Shown here: piece by piece, positions 32,310-42,775 of the stretch
How the letters are laid out: the number at the start of each line of letters is the position of its first letter
How positions within the stretch are numbered: position 1 is the first letter of the stretch
Assembly (NCBI RefSeq): GCF_030272615.1
Contig: NC_081415.1
Location: forward strand, 379,531,392-379,595,391
Length of the DNA stretch: 64,000 bases
Direction of reading: 5' to 3'
From: Cryptomeria japonica
Taxonomy: Eukaryota > Streptophyta > Pinopsida > Cupressales > Cupressaceae
Notes under the pieces: model-generated
Told to the model about the DNA's origin: nothing
The model's input: the letters and a program-made list of their open reading frames with translations, nothing else
Database searches by the model: none
Position numbers and translations under genes: made by a program

Positions 32310-33548
32310 TGTTGGATTTTTTTCTGGTCATTGTTGCTTCTAGGATATTTTTTTTTCATTGATGTCAACATATTCCTATGTATTCCTTTGGTGATTGCAA
32401 ATTGGGAAGATCTTATGATCCAATTTGTTGTTTTGATCATTGTTTTGTAGGGCTCAGTATTTCCTCCAGTATATTCAGGTGTGATCAGATCTTGTGCTGA
32501 TTTTTTGGGATATTGCTTGGGATGGTCTTGTGTATCTTAATTTTAGATGGATCGTGATTTGGTGCTCCACAAGTTATCTTTCTTTGTGACAGTTATTGAT
32601 TGGTTGTGTTCTTGATCCTTCAGACGTTGACCGATGAAGATTTGATAAGTGGTGTTGGTGCAGTTGTTCCTGATAATTCTAACATTCTTGCTGGTGTTTC
32701 CTAGTTGTGTCCTATTTGTTTTGATGATCTTCATTGATTGTTGTGCAAGTTTTTGGTTGTTTCTATGAACCGATGATGATCTTCATGTTATGTGGTTTTG
32801 TTGGTGGTGTAGCATGTTGCGGTTGATCTTGGCATGATTTTCGGAGGAGTTGAGAATTTGGGAATTTTTTTTAGGATCATGTTATGCTATGTAAATCATT
32901 ATATTGATCTAGTGGTCAATCTTTGTATCATGTGATGTAATTTTGTAATTGAGGGTTAAGATTTTAGTCGACCTTGTTATCAAGGTTGATGATTTATATA
33001 TATAGGTGATATTGTCATGTAATTTGATGGTCGATGTTATGTATGCATTACTAGAGAGAGTTTTATGTGTGAAAAAGTGATTCATCCTTTGGTGTTGTGA
33101 TTGAGGAGAGTTTGGTGTTGCAGGGTAGACATCTGTGCTTAACAGGAAATGTAATCAGACATTTGGAGATGTTATTCCTTCAGTTCATTTCTTCCAGATT
33201 GTAGTCTGAATCTTGTAAGTCAGTGAAACTTCCCTGAGGGTTGTAGTCTTCTGGGCCATTATCTTTTGAGCAATGAGCTCTAGTCAATGTGCATGAATGT
33301 ATGTGCATTCTCCATTGTAATATTTTCACATACTACTGCAAAGTATCATCTTACTATGAGTAGGTTCCCACTATAGTTTTTCTCTTAACCAGGTTTTCCA
33401 CATCAAAATCTTGGTGTTGTGCTTTAAATTTTCTTATCTTAGTTATTACTATAGTTTATCAGATATGTGTTTTGTGATTAAGTTTTCTATTCTGGTTAAG
33501 ACTGACTCGCCCCCCCCTCTTAGTCTTCCTTCTTGGTTGTTGCTAATA
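32310..33548 (+). repeat. LTR3, 3' LTR of array
   Basis: It begins TGTTGGATTTTTTTC after a purine tract, carries TATATATA at 32995-33003 and the 'gactcgcccccccctcttagtcttcc' block at about 33506, and ends near GTTGCTAATA, where the expected terminal CA is TA. About 1239 bp. The following sequence is the G-patch polyprotein remnant. Confidence 0.88.
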
Positions 33549-34655
33549 GTTTTCTCCAAGATCTTACAATTCCTTCCACTTCCTATCCCCCTCAAAATGG
33601 ACTCACATATTGTTTCCAAAATAATAAGTATCCTATTGGAAAGTAATTTTTTTTTAAATGAATAATCAAGGCAAAGAGTTAGGCCTCCATGAATAAGGCA
33701 TATTGGAACCCCTTCAAATCAAAGGAAATGAAAATTCATGTGGCCTTGGCTACAAAGCTCATGCTCCAGATGTTGATATATCTTCCATCCCATCTAAATG
33801 TTGAATACCTTCATATAAATCCATATAATACCATCCCCTATCTCTAAAATCTATTTTAGGCCCCTACGTACAAAATTATATTCCTTCCTCATCCACATCC
33901 ATTTTGGGTCCTTACATCCCAAAGATAAATCCTTCATCCCTTCCATCCATCTTGGGTCGTTATATCCCTCCATCACCTCAAATGATCCCTAAACAAGATC
34001 AACAAAGGTACACATCTGTGAATCCCTTCCCACACTAACCTTCCACCATCCCATCTATTAAATATATGTCATCCATCCTCATGCATCCATATTGATTCTT
34101 TTGGAAGTAATTTGGATGCCAAATCTAAAATGCATAAAGCTAGAAATCCACCAAAATACAAGGATCAACATATCTCATCAAAAATATTTGCTCAAGAAAA
34201 GAAAAATATGATCCAAGAAAAGGAAAAATAAAAAAGGCCCACAAAGAAAAAATAAAAAACTATGTGGATTCCCAAACTACTCAATGAAGAAATGCATCTC
34301 AAAGTAAAATCCAAATCAACATCCAAACTTGCTAATCAAAAAGCTCCCTCCACTCATAAGTTGTCCAATCCTCCATCTTCAAAATCTATTTTGGGACCTT
34401 ATACCTCAAAATCAACCATCCCAAGTCCATCATCCCCTCCATCTATTTTGGTTCCTCACTTCCCAAAGTCCATGTTTGATCCCCCATCTAATTCAAAATC
34501 CTCTCCTACACAGTTACACCACCCTTCAAGGTGTGTGCCAATGTTGATCTTCCCAACATTCCCATCCATTTATCCACAAGTCTTTCAAAACCCCATCTAT
34601 TATCCAACATTCCTTTTCCATAATCCCATTCATTTAGTCCAAAACTTTGCATAAA
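33549..34655 (+). pseudogene. Pro-rich polyprotein remnant, G-patch and C-terminal part
   Basis: The frame 33658-33804 reads MNNQGKELGLHE, stop, GILEPLQIKGNENSCGLGYK. This matches the G-patch pattern (G-x-G-L-G, G-I-x-x-P, G-L-G-Y), an RNA-binding motif found in some retroelement polyproteins. A lysine-rich part follows (about 34190-34260), then a 130-codon ORF 34262-34654 starting MWIPKLLNEEMHLK and passing into a Ser/Pro repeat (KSILGPYTSKS, PSILVPHFPKS). The style equals 13776-14382 across the copia array. The family is unidentified; retroelement origin is inferred from the G-patch and low-complexity layout. Confidence 0.55.
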
Positions 34656-35276
34656 TTCTTATCCCCCTCCATCTCCCCATCCACTTCTACCCACATCCAT
34701 GAGCATACGTCCAATTATCTTAGTTCAATCTAGCACATCTTTAAGAGATATCTTTCATGGAACAAGATGCTTGAGTCCTTCCTCCATCTGCCTATCACAC
34801 ATCCACTATCCTCCAATTCCACTTATCCTAATTCTTATCCATCCAAATTATTTCCAAAATCCAAAAAAATAAAAAGTAAAATAAAAGAAGAAAAAAAGAA
34901 AAAGAAAATAAAAAATTAAAGAGAAAAAATCCATCCAATGGTGAAACCACTTCTTGTGGCATCTTGCGTAAGTACCATGATGAAAACTTGGTAAAAAGGC
35001 ATTATGTGTAATCCCCCATCATCTTGCACTCTACACTAGGGGCAAGCTTCATCCATGCCATCCTACCATCCACATTCTTTGTATCCCTTCTCTATCCATT
35101 ATCCTATCTAATTCCATCCTCCTTTCCTATCTTTGATCTTGACAATCCTCCATCTCATATTCTTTGTCTTTTGTACATCCATACTCCTTTCAGATCTTTT
35201 ATCTTGAATATTCTAGCCATATCCTCCATCTCATATCCCTCTTCCTATCCAAACCATCCTCCATGGCGTCTAACCA
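34656..35276. other. C-rich stretch, no gene seen
   Basis: Pyrimidine-rich phrases ('ccatctccccatcc', 'atcctccatctc') with an A-rich patch at about 34857-34930. No sustained frame is convincing, although the composition continues that of the Pro-rich remnant. It ends abruptly at the gypsy fragment. Confidence 0.5.
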
Positions 35277-36190
35277 GGCTCCACCATTCCTAGTTCCTCT
35301 TCAAGCCATCAATTTGTGCTAGTCCTCTGCAATTGCAAGTCAGATCTGCAATCCGCCACCCTACAACAAAATTCAAGACATGCAACCTCTAGAACAAAAC
35401 TTCACTCTGATACCACTTGAAGAAGTCACTGGTGAGGAGGGACCTCAAGGAGATCAATCTGAACCAGCCAGCAAGAGTAAACATAATGAAAACGCAAAGA
35501 TATGATGGAGGCAATGCAGAACAGATTGATTAATTGCATGAAATTTGATTACATCCATCTGGCAACAACCGGGTTACAACATACTGGCACATAGGCCTAG
35601 TATAATAGGTCACAAAAGGGACCTTGAATCAAAATATCTATCTTCTATGTACAGCCTAGCTATCTAATTCTCTAATTGATTCCATTCTAAAGAATAATTA
35701 CAAATATATATATATATATATATATCCAAAGGATCTAGTCAGCCCAAAAGGGATCAAAACCTGAAGAACAAGACCTTACATGAAAATAACCAAGGTCAGC
35801 CTCCGCCAAGAGATTCCTCCAAAAAATCCAAAGGATGAAATGTAGAAGGTCAGCCACACACCAAGGAACATAGAGATCAACGTCCAAGGCTCTGCAAGCT
35901 TCGAAATGGGTTTTGGTAGATCACCAAAATAGGTCTCAAGCAACCGATAACAAGAAATTTTCATGGAAACCGGTACCAATATCTTGCCAAAAAGTGATCC
36001 AAATGTGATGTAGTTTGAAAGCAACAAGGACAATCAATTCTTCAAGTAGAATCCAACTCTACAAGATCCAGTGAGCCAAAACTGGGACACATAGAAAGCA
36101 AAACTGAAACTGCAAACAAAAAGAAAAATAGAAAGGAAAATATTTTTGGTTGATGCAAGATTGTTGTTAACTAGGGATGCTCCTACATCA
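35277..36190 (-). mobile_element. gypsy 5' fragment: LTR plus primer site plus start of gag
   Basis: The LTR is 35418-36190 (773 bp), reading on the minus strand from TGATGTAGGAGCATCC to GACTTCTTCA. Then comes the primer site (plus-strand ctctgatacca, about 35405-35415) and the leader, up to the gag start (GTRNGGA at about 35280-35300). The rest of the element is missing; the break falls at C-rich DNA. The same family sits at 21591-27787. The right edge lies inside Copia-E reverse transcriptase. The TATA run of this LTR is expanded at 35703-35726. Confidence 0.9.
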
Positions 36191-36790
36191 ATCATTCTTA
36201 GAAAACTTGCATCCAGTCACCATAGGAGTTCTAATAGGCTTAGAATTGTCTAATCCAAACTTTCAAGAATTCCTTCACATACTTAGATTGAGAAATGAAA
36301 ATACCTTTACCGGTTTGAGTAATCTGCAATCCTCACCTATCATAGACATCTTAAATTCCTTTTGCATATCATCAGAAAACTTCATACTCAAATCATCATC
36401 TCCTCCAGAAATAATGTCATCCACAAATAATTCAACAATCAAAATATAATCATTCTCAACCTTAAAGTATAAATCATTGTCACCGGTGGCTTTACAAAAT
36501 CCCAACTTGATCAAATACTTATCTAATATTGCGTACCAAGCTCTAGGGGCTTGCTTCAGTCCATACAATTCTTTCTTTAATTTGCATACCATGTCTCCTT
36601 CATCTTATGAAGAAAATCCTTTTGGTTTCTCAATGTAGACTTCCTCCTCAAGATCACCATTCAAAAAGGTTGACTTGACATCCATCTGATAAACCTTGAA
36701 ATTCTTTTAAGCGTCATATGCAAGCAACAAACTAATAGCTTCAATTCTAGCTACAGGAGCAAAGATTTCTTCATAATCAATACCTTCTAT
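36191..36790 (-). pseudogene. Copia-E reverse transcriptase, central and C-terminal part
   Basis: Minus-strand blocks: [59 protein letters not shown] and LFVDDIISGGDDD with the catalytic Asp pair. TPMVTGCKF follows at the left edge, where the gypsy LTR cuts in. A 105-codon frame (36275-36592) is open. Stops lie upstream of it. The N-terminal RT portion is beyond the insertion, at 39617-39740. Confidence 0.9.
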
Positions 36791-39616
36791 TGATTCCCCA
36801 GATTGCATCCAGTGGGGGTTTCACATTGTCATAGGGCAAGAACCAAGTCGGGCCCATGAATCATGTGTGGAGAGGCCAACTCCAGACTATTTTATAGATA
36901 CTCAGGGACTTGGACCAACATATGACAAGGATTATACTAACCCTGCTTCACTTCGGGCTCTTCAAAATCCAAGAGGGTGATCCCTTAATACTCATGCAAT
37001 CTCTGCACCACACTTGTAGATGGCATTAAAATAAAGCAAAAGGTCTCACTCCTACAAGGGGCTCAACAAAGAGCGATAATGATACAGAGTGACTAGTTCT
37101 CAGTGATCCTCGACCTACTTTGGAGTGTGAGACAACTTTTGACAAGAAGTAACATATATAAAAATGAAAAGATATTCTGATATTATTGATTTACAACAAG
37201 TTGTCGATGAGCTATGAGTCAAGAATTGTTACTGGAAATGACTTAAAGTTATGACTAGTGTCTTATCCATTGGGCAACTGAAATTATAAAACATAAGATG
37301 AAATATAACTAAATATAACATTAATTTATTAGCTGGAGATCTTAAGATAACACTTCCTTACAATGCATCTCATCTATCTATCCCAACCCAGAATAATTAT
37401 CAGAATTCATGTATAAGCCCCATCAGTCTGTGAATCCTATCCTAGCAATTTAACTAACCCCTTAGATTATAGCATAAGATGGAAGATGCATACATCACAA
37501 CAATGCAATGAACGAGAAAAACCTTTGATCTTACTCATTCAAAACATAACAGAGTTACACACTGGAGAAAATTAATTTGAACTATGCTTGCATTCATTTC
37601 ATAAGCTAATTTCTATTACAAATTTTCTTACATATAACTCCTTCAAGAACCTAAAACAAAATAAGACACAAGGCCCATTTTATTTTTCTTTGCAAATTCT
37701 TATTACAGTGTACTCATTTCACCTGGACTTACTATACATGACCAAGGGTTTGGATTCAAACTTGTGGACAAAATTTATTGACCTTTGTCTCATGGCCCTG
37801 AATTCCCTTTTATAGAAACAAGGGAGCAAACAAGCTTCAGGCTAGAGGAGAAACCTGTAACAAGCTCATAAGACCACTTGTAAATTTGTTACAGAAATAT
37901 TCCTCATAGTCTCCCAAATGACTATCCATGTTGGCATTCATGATGAAGTAGAACAAAAAATTCCTAACTGCATTTTGGTAGAAACAAAATCATTTGAGTC
38001 ATGCCACTATCACTACAGATGCTTCCAAATAGATCATGAGATGCATCATCTTTGTTCTGCAGAGCATTTCCCTTCAGGAAGGGAAATTAGATCCCGACAA
38101 GAAGTAAAATAGCCCCTAAACTAGAGGAGGAGCTTCAACCTTCATGCCCAAGATCAGAGAAAATAGAAAGCGGAGCTCACAGAGGAACATAAAGTGAAGG
38201 GAAGGTGTTTCAGATTCCATGCCTTAGCTTGGGAAAAATAATCATTCCAATGCTTTTATAATCATCCTGCTAGCAAATAGATTCAAAAAATCATATCCAT
38301 CGAATCAAAACATTGTCAAACTCAAACTACAAATTCACTACCCTTCTGACCAAGTTCACCTTACATGAACAATTTTGTTCCTGATTTGATTTTTTGACTG
38401 CAAAAATTTTCCTTCAGAATCCCCCTTTTTTGGATACTAAGTCCTTATCTTTTGAAAGTTTCTCAGCAACACATTTCTTGATTTTCTGCCTTACTATGAG
38501 AATCTCTGACAATACCCATCCTATGATTTTATTGATAGGTCCTTGATCACTTTATTTCCAGCTTATGAATCATCATTATCCTCTCATCCCTCTGAATATC
38601 TCAACTTCTCTTTGTGGTGGCAATGAAAACTTATTGAGATTGTCACCTCTGGAACTACCAGCTTTGTCCACTAATATGACTCGACCCAACAAAACACCTC
38701 CTAATTCATCTTTTTGAGAATCAATCGGCATCCATGTGCCTCAACATGTCTCTATTTATTCCATGTCAAACAAGCTTATCTTCTTCTACCTTCAATTTTC
38801 CTATGTGAATAACAATGAAACAGCCCCAATCACTCATTTTAAAAAATGCTCTATATCCATCGTAGATCTGTCCAGCATGGCACATTGTGCAATCACCGTC
38901 GATCAATATTAATATTGACCTTCCAAAATAGCAAGATGGATCCACAAAAGTCTAACCACACAACATCCAGTCATCTTCCAGCTCAATTCTATTAGCGGCC
39001 CCACCTTCACACCTTCTTGGTCTTCCTGGGACACGTAGCATCATCTCACGATGCCGTAGTCCTTAAGTTCTCTACATATTCCTTTGTAGGACTGCAAAGT
39101 TCATCCGATCTGCTCATTCATTATGTACAGGTTATAATGTCCACTTAATACTTTCCGCTATCCTTTGAGCATCTTCCTGCTTGAGTTAAATCGTCGTCCA
39201 TTTGATGCACATACAAAATCATGGAACCTTTAGTTGCTCGGTACTTAAACATGGAGATATAAGCCAAAACATTAAGGCTGGACTTAGGTAAAATAAATGC
39301 CCACAGAAATATTAAAAGAGGACCCAATCATAATGGAAAATACATAGTCCTTGGGAAAAATTAAAAGGCTAGCAGAGGAAATAAAGCCTAGGAAAAGGAA
39401 CACGATCCCTTCGACGATGGAAAAGACCCTCAATTTTAAATAAAAAGGTAATGAAGAAACATAATAGGATTTAGGTTTTAAAATAAAAGGCTCACCCGGG
39501 ACCATCTAAACCTAAGAACCTTAAACCCTAAGGGTAACACAGAGAGCAACATTAATTCAAAATGACAAAACATTGTCACGGACACCAAAGTTTGCATAGT
39601 TATTTGCAAGACTATC
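36791..39616. mobile_element. unidentified 2.8-kb insertion with 8-9 bp imperfect target duplication
   Basis: Copia-E RT coding stops at 36790 and resumes at 39617. Flanks are accttctat (36782-36790) and accttccat (39617-39625), matching at 8 of 9 positions. The inserted DNA starts TGATTCCCCAG and ends AGACTATCA, so the only inverted terminal match is TGAT/ATCA. It holds no ORF with recognisable domains; the longest open frames are 60-75 codons and unconvincing. An 8-9 bp duplication points toward hAT-like or Mutator-like DNA transposons, but the termini are not diagnostic. Class is therefore open. Confidence 0.6.
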
Positions 39617-40760
39617 ACCTTCCATCTAAGAGAATCCCTTACATATCAATCTCACTTTGTTTCTTACCACTTTACCAACTTCATTTAGTTTATTCCAGAA
39701 CACCCATTTAGTGTCCTTCACTGGCAATAGTAATATCCAAATCAACTGTCTCTATCAGATTAATCTACTTCAGGATATCAGTCTTTATAGGATTAGAAAC
39801 AATATCCTATTCATTAATCTCATATCCACATGCTTTGATCTGCTTGCCAAAAAATTCATCAACTTTTAGATTTGCCCTTTCCACTATATTTTTCAACCTC
39901 TTATTGTAACACTAGTAGGCCTTACTATTAATAGAATATACCAAGAATATTCCTTCATCACATCTTGCATAAAACTTTCCTATATCCTCATCTCTTTTGA
40001 TATAACATTTTCTTCCAAAAACTTTGAGATATCTAACTGTAGGAACATGACCAAACCATAGCTCATAAGGAGTCTTATCAGAATCAACTTTTATATGCAC
40101 CCAGTTGAATGTGTAAACAATAGTGCTAACAGCTTCTTTCCAAAACTTTTGCACAACATTTCCTTCAATCAACATCATTCTAGCAACATCCAAGATTGTT
40201 CTATTCTTCCTTTCAACAACTCCATTCTATTGAGGGGTTCTAGGAGCAGAAAATTGTCTTCTAGTTCCATTCTTCTCACAGAATGTATCAAACTCATCAG
40301 ATGTGAATTCTCCTCCTCTATCAGATCTCAGACACTTCAGCTTCAATCCTATCTCAATCTCCACTTTTACTTTCAATATCTTGAATTTCTCTAATGCTTT
40401 TGATTTCTCCCTTAGAAAATCACTCACATCATTAGTATGCATAAGATCTAACAGACCGTTAGATGTATACAATTTTATTTTAAATGATGTTCTGGTTTGC
40501 TTCCCCAACTGACATTCTTTACATACTGGATTGGAGGGTTTCACAATCTTAGGCAAATATCTAATAGCTTGAGTAGAACTTATCATTATCATATAGTCAA
40601 ACTTAACATGACAAATCCTCCTATTCCACAACCAACTTTCATCTACCTGAGCAATCAAACAAATTTTCTCATTGACATTCAAGTGAGAAATATTACCTTT
40701 AGTTTTAGTCCATGTTGCAATCTCCACACCGGAGGCATTCAAATCTTGCATTTACCATTC
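39617..40760 (-). pseudogene. Copia-E integrase and N-terminal edge of RT
   Basis: From right to left on the minus strand: WLWNRRICHVKFDYMIMIS, CKECQLGKQTRTSF, a deletion removing the H-T-D-L-C-G-P region, LKCLRSDRGGEFTSDEF, RTPQ and frame-shifted NGVVERKN. Then come KFWKEAVSTIVYTFN, PYELWFGHVPTVRYLKVFG and EGIFLVYSINSKAY. A further deletion joins this to DTKWVFWNKLNEVGKVVRNK, the start of RT. The Trp that is TAG in both array elements is intact here. Confidence 0.87.
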
Positions 40761-40858
40761 TTGAATTGGAAATCATATCCCTTGTCAACCATCTATCCAA
40801 CACTTAGAAGATTATGCTTTAATCTTTCAACATATAAGACATCATTAGTGTTATTCTT
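40761..40858 (-). pseudogene. Copia-E protease/GAG-pre-integrase segment, right edge at solo LTR
   Basis: The minus strand encodes the VLYVERLKHNLLSVG and FQFKNGKCKI blocks in broken frames. At 40858 the sequence is cut by the solo LTR, and the matching upstream protease coding resumes at 46777. The target duplication ttctt lies at 40854-40858. Confidence 0.8.
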
Positions 40859-42478
40859 TGTTGGACTTTTGGGGATATTTTTGTATTTGGTTGTTGTCAT
40901 TGATGTCAACATATTCTTGTGATTTATTCCGGTGAGTTTGGAAAGAGTTTCTGATCCGGTTTTGAAGTTTGGTTTTGTTGATCACTATTTTGCAGAATCC
41001 GGTATTTCCTCTTGTATATTCCGATGTGATCAGATCTTGTGCTGAGAATTTGGGATATTGTTTGGGATGATCTTGTGTATCTTAATTTCTAATGGTTAAT
41101 GATTTGGTGCTCCGCAAGTTATCTTTCTTTGTGATAGTTGTCGATTGGTTGTGTTCTTGAGCTTTCTAGACATTGACAAATGAAGATTTGAAAAGTGGTT
41201 TTGGTGCAACTTTTTTGGATGGTTCTAGCGTGCTTGTTGGTGTTTCCTAGTTGTATACTATTTGTTTTGGTGATCTGCATTGATTGTTGTGCAATTTTTT
41301 AGTATTTCTGTGAACCGGTGATGATTTTTCGTGTTATGCAGTATTTCTGGTGGTGTAGCGTGTTGCAGTTGATCTTGGCGTCATTTCCGGTGGATGTGAT
41401 TGTTCGAGAATTTGAATTAGGTCCATGTTATGTAACGTAAATCATTATATTGGTCCAATGATCGATATTTGTATTGTGTAATATAATTTTTATAATTATG
41501 AGTTGAGGGTTGAGGGTTTATCCAACCTTGTTATCAAGGTTGATGATTTGTATTTATAGGTGAGATAAATATGTAATTCAGGTGTCAATATTGTGTCTGA
41601 ATTTATTAGAGAGAGGTGATTGTATGAACAAGAGAGTTATCATTCAGTGTAGTGTTGAGGTTAGATTGGTGTTGTAGAGCAGACAATTATGCTTAACCTG
41701 TCATGCCCAAACTTTTGGGCAAAACACAACCAACAATTTTTTTTTTTAAAACACTAAAGTTACACGCAACCATTGCTTAACCAGTTGAGACATCTTAACA
41801 AGTTGTTCCAAGTGAAATCTTAAATGATATTAAATACTATCATGATAATTCCTATTAGCAAGCAGAACGAACAAATGTTATAAGAGTAATAATTATTTCA
41901 CTCAAAAGTCCTTATCATTTCAGTTGCGTCTATTAGTACTTAATTAGATCCATTTCCACTAAATAGACATTAATAAAATTACTTGGTCCGATACCAATTA
42001 TTTAATAAATATCAAGTTCCCATCATCCTGTTAATACATCCTTTCTTAATAATTTAATTTAATTGTGGAATACTAAATAAGTTAATTTATTAACTCATCA
42101 AATTTAGTCAATAGATTGATTAAATCAACATTCTCTAAAATAATTGATGAAGGTATAATTAATCTCCAATAATCAATAATTGCTTTTAGGAGCTAATTAA
42201 TTTAGTCCTAAAACTTAGATTTGTAAATGTCTAACAATAATTAAAATGTGTTTTAAAATTAAACCAACTACAGGGGCAATTAAATTCATATTGCCCTATA
42301 TTCCATAAAATTTAATCACATATACCTACGTCTAGGTGGTTTAAAATTAATCCCTATGGTCAAATAATTTGCAACAGATTTAAAGTCCCTGAATATTTAA
42401 TTCAATTTAGAACATCTCAAATCTATTTAATTTAAATTAAGAATTAACTTCATGCATATTTATTTTAAAACCTCTCAT

Positions 42479-42480
<2 letters not shown>

Positions 42481-42549
<69 letters not shown>
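42481..42549. repeat. (TA)n microsatellite
   Basis: About 69 bp of uninterrupted alternating TA, running into the left arm of the foldback at 42541. A second TA run (about 42626-42643) follows the right arm. Small ORFs of repeated Tyr-Ile called here are artefacts of the repeat. Confidence 0.95.
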
Positions 42550-42555
<6 letters not shown>

Positions 42556-42633
42556 CATATACATATAAGGTTATGAATATTATTTCCCACTTAATATTCA
42601 TAACCTTATATGTATATGACATACATATATATA
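42541..42633. repeat. perfect 40-bp inverted repeat with 13-base loop (foldback)
   Basis: Left arm 42541-42580, loop tatttcccactta (42581-42593), right arm 42594-42633. The arms are exact reverse complements, about 30 bp of them non-repetitive (tatgtcatatacatataagg followed by ttatgaatat). TA repeats on both sides extend the pairing further. It could be a small foldback or MITE-like insertion at TA, or a hairpin grown by replication slippage. Confidence 0.9.
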
Positions 42634-42750
42634 TATATATATAAAGAGTATTTTATCCCTACAAACCCTAACATATTTATTATTATAAAAATAAAATTCC
42701 CTCTCTTTTTTTTTTTATTCATTCTTAACTTCTTTCTTTATTTTTTGAAT

Positions 42751-42775
42751 ACCCTAACCCGAACTGGGTTAGGGT
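42751..42775. repeat. telo-box palindrome
   Basis: accctaaccc, 5-base spacer gaact, gggttagggt: a perfect 10-bp inverted repeat built from the plant telomere-type motif. It stands at the edge of the GC-rich island. Telo-boxes of this type occur in plant promoters; here function is unproven. Confidence 0.8.

Larger units (their letters stand above)
14477..33548 (+). mobile_element. Family-I copia tandem array with shared LTRs, split by a gypsy element
   Basis: Order: LTR1 (14477-15572), internal region 1, truncated LTR (20099-20361), a second 3' UTR fragment (20383-20539), LTR2 (20540-21590, resuming at 27788-27866), internal region 2 (27871-32309), LTR3 (32310-33548). All are in the same orientation and one family. 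The outer flanks (tattt before, gtttt after) give no clear target duplication. The layout fits unequal recombination between LTRs of neighbouring or dimeric copies better than independent insertions. Both internal regions are riddled with stops. Confidence 0.85.

Noticed and set aside
34262-34654. 130-codon ORF read as a host proline-rich protein gene
   Set aside because: It starts mid-element behind a lysine-rich stretch with stops, continues the style of the remnant left of the copia array, and has no promoter or splice context of its own.
36791-39616. LTR retrotransposon reading of the 2.8-kb insertion (TGAT...ATCA ends)
   Set aside because: The flanking duplication is 8-9 bp rather than 5, there is no primer site or purine tract, and the two ends do not repeat each other.
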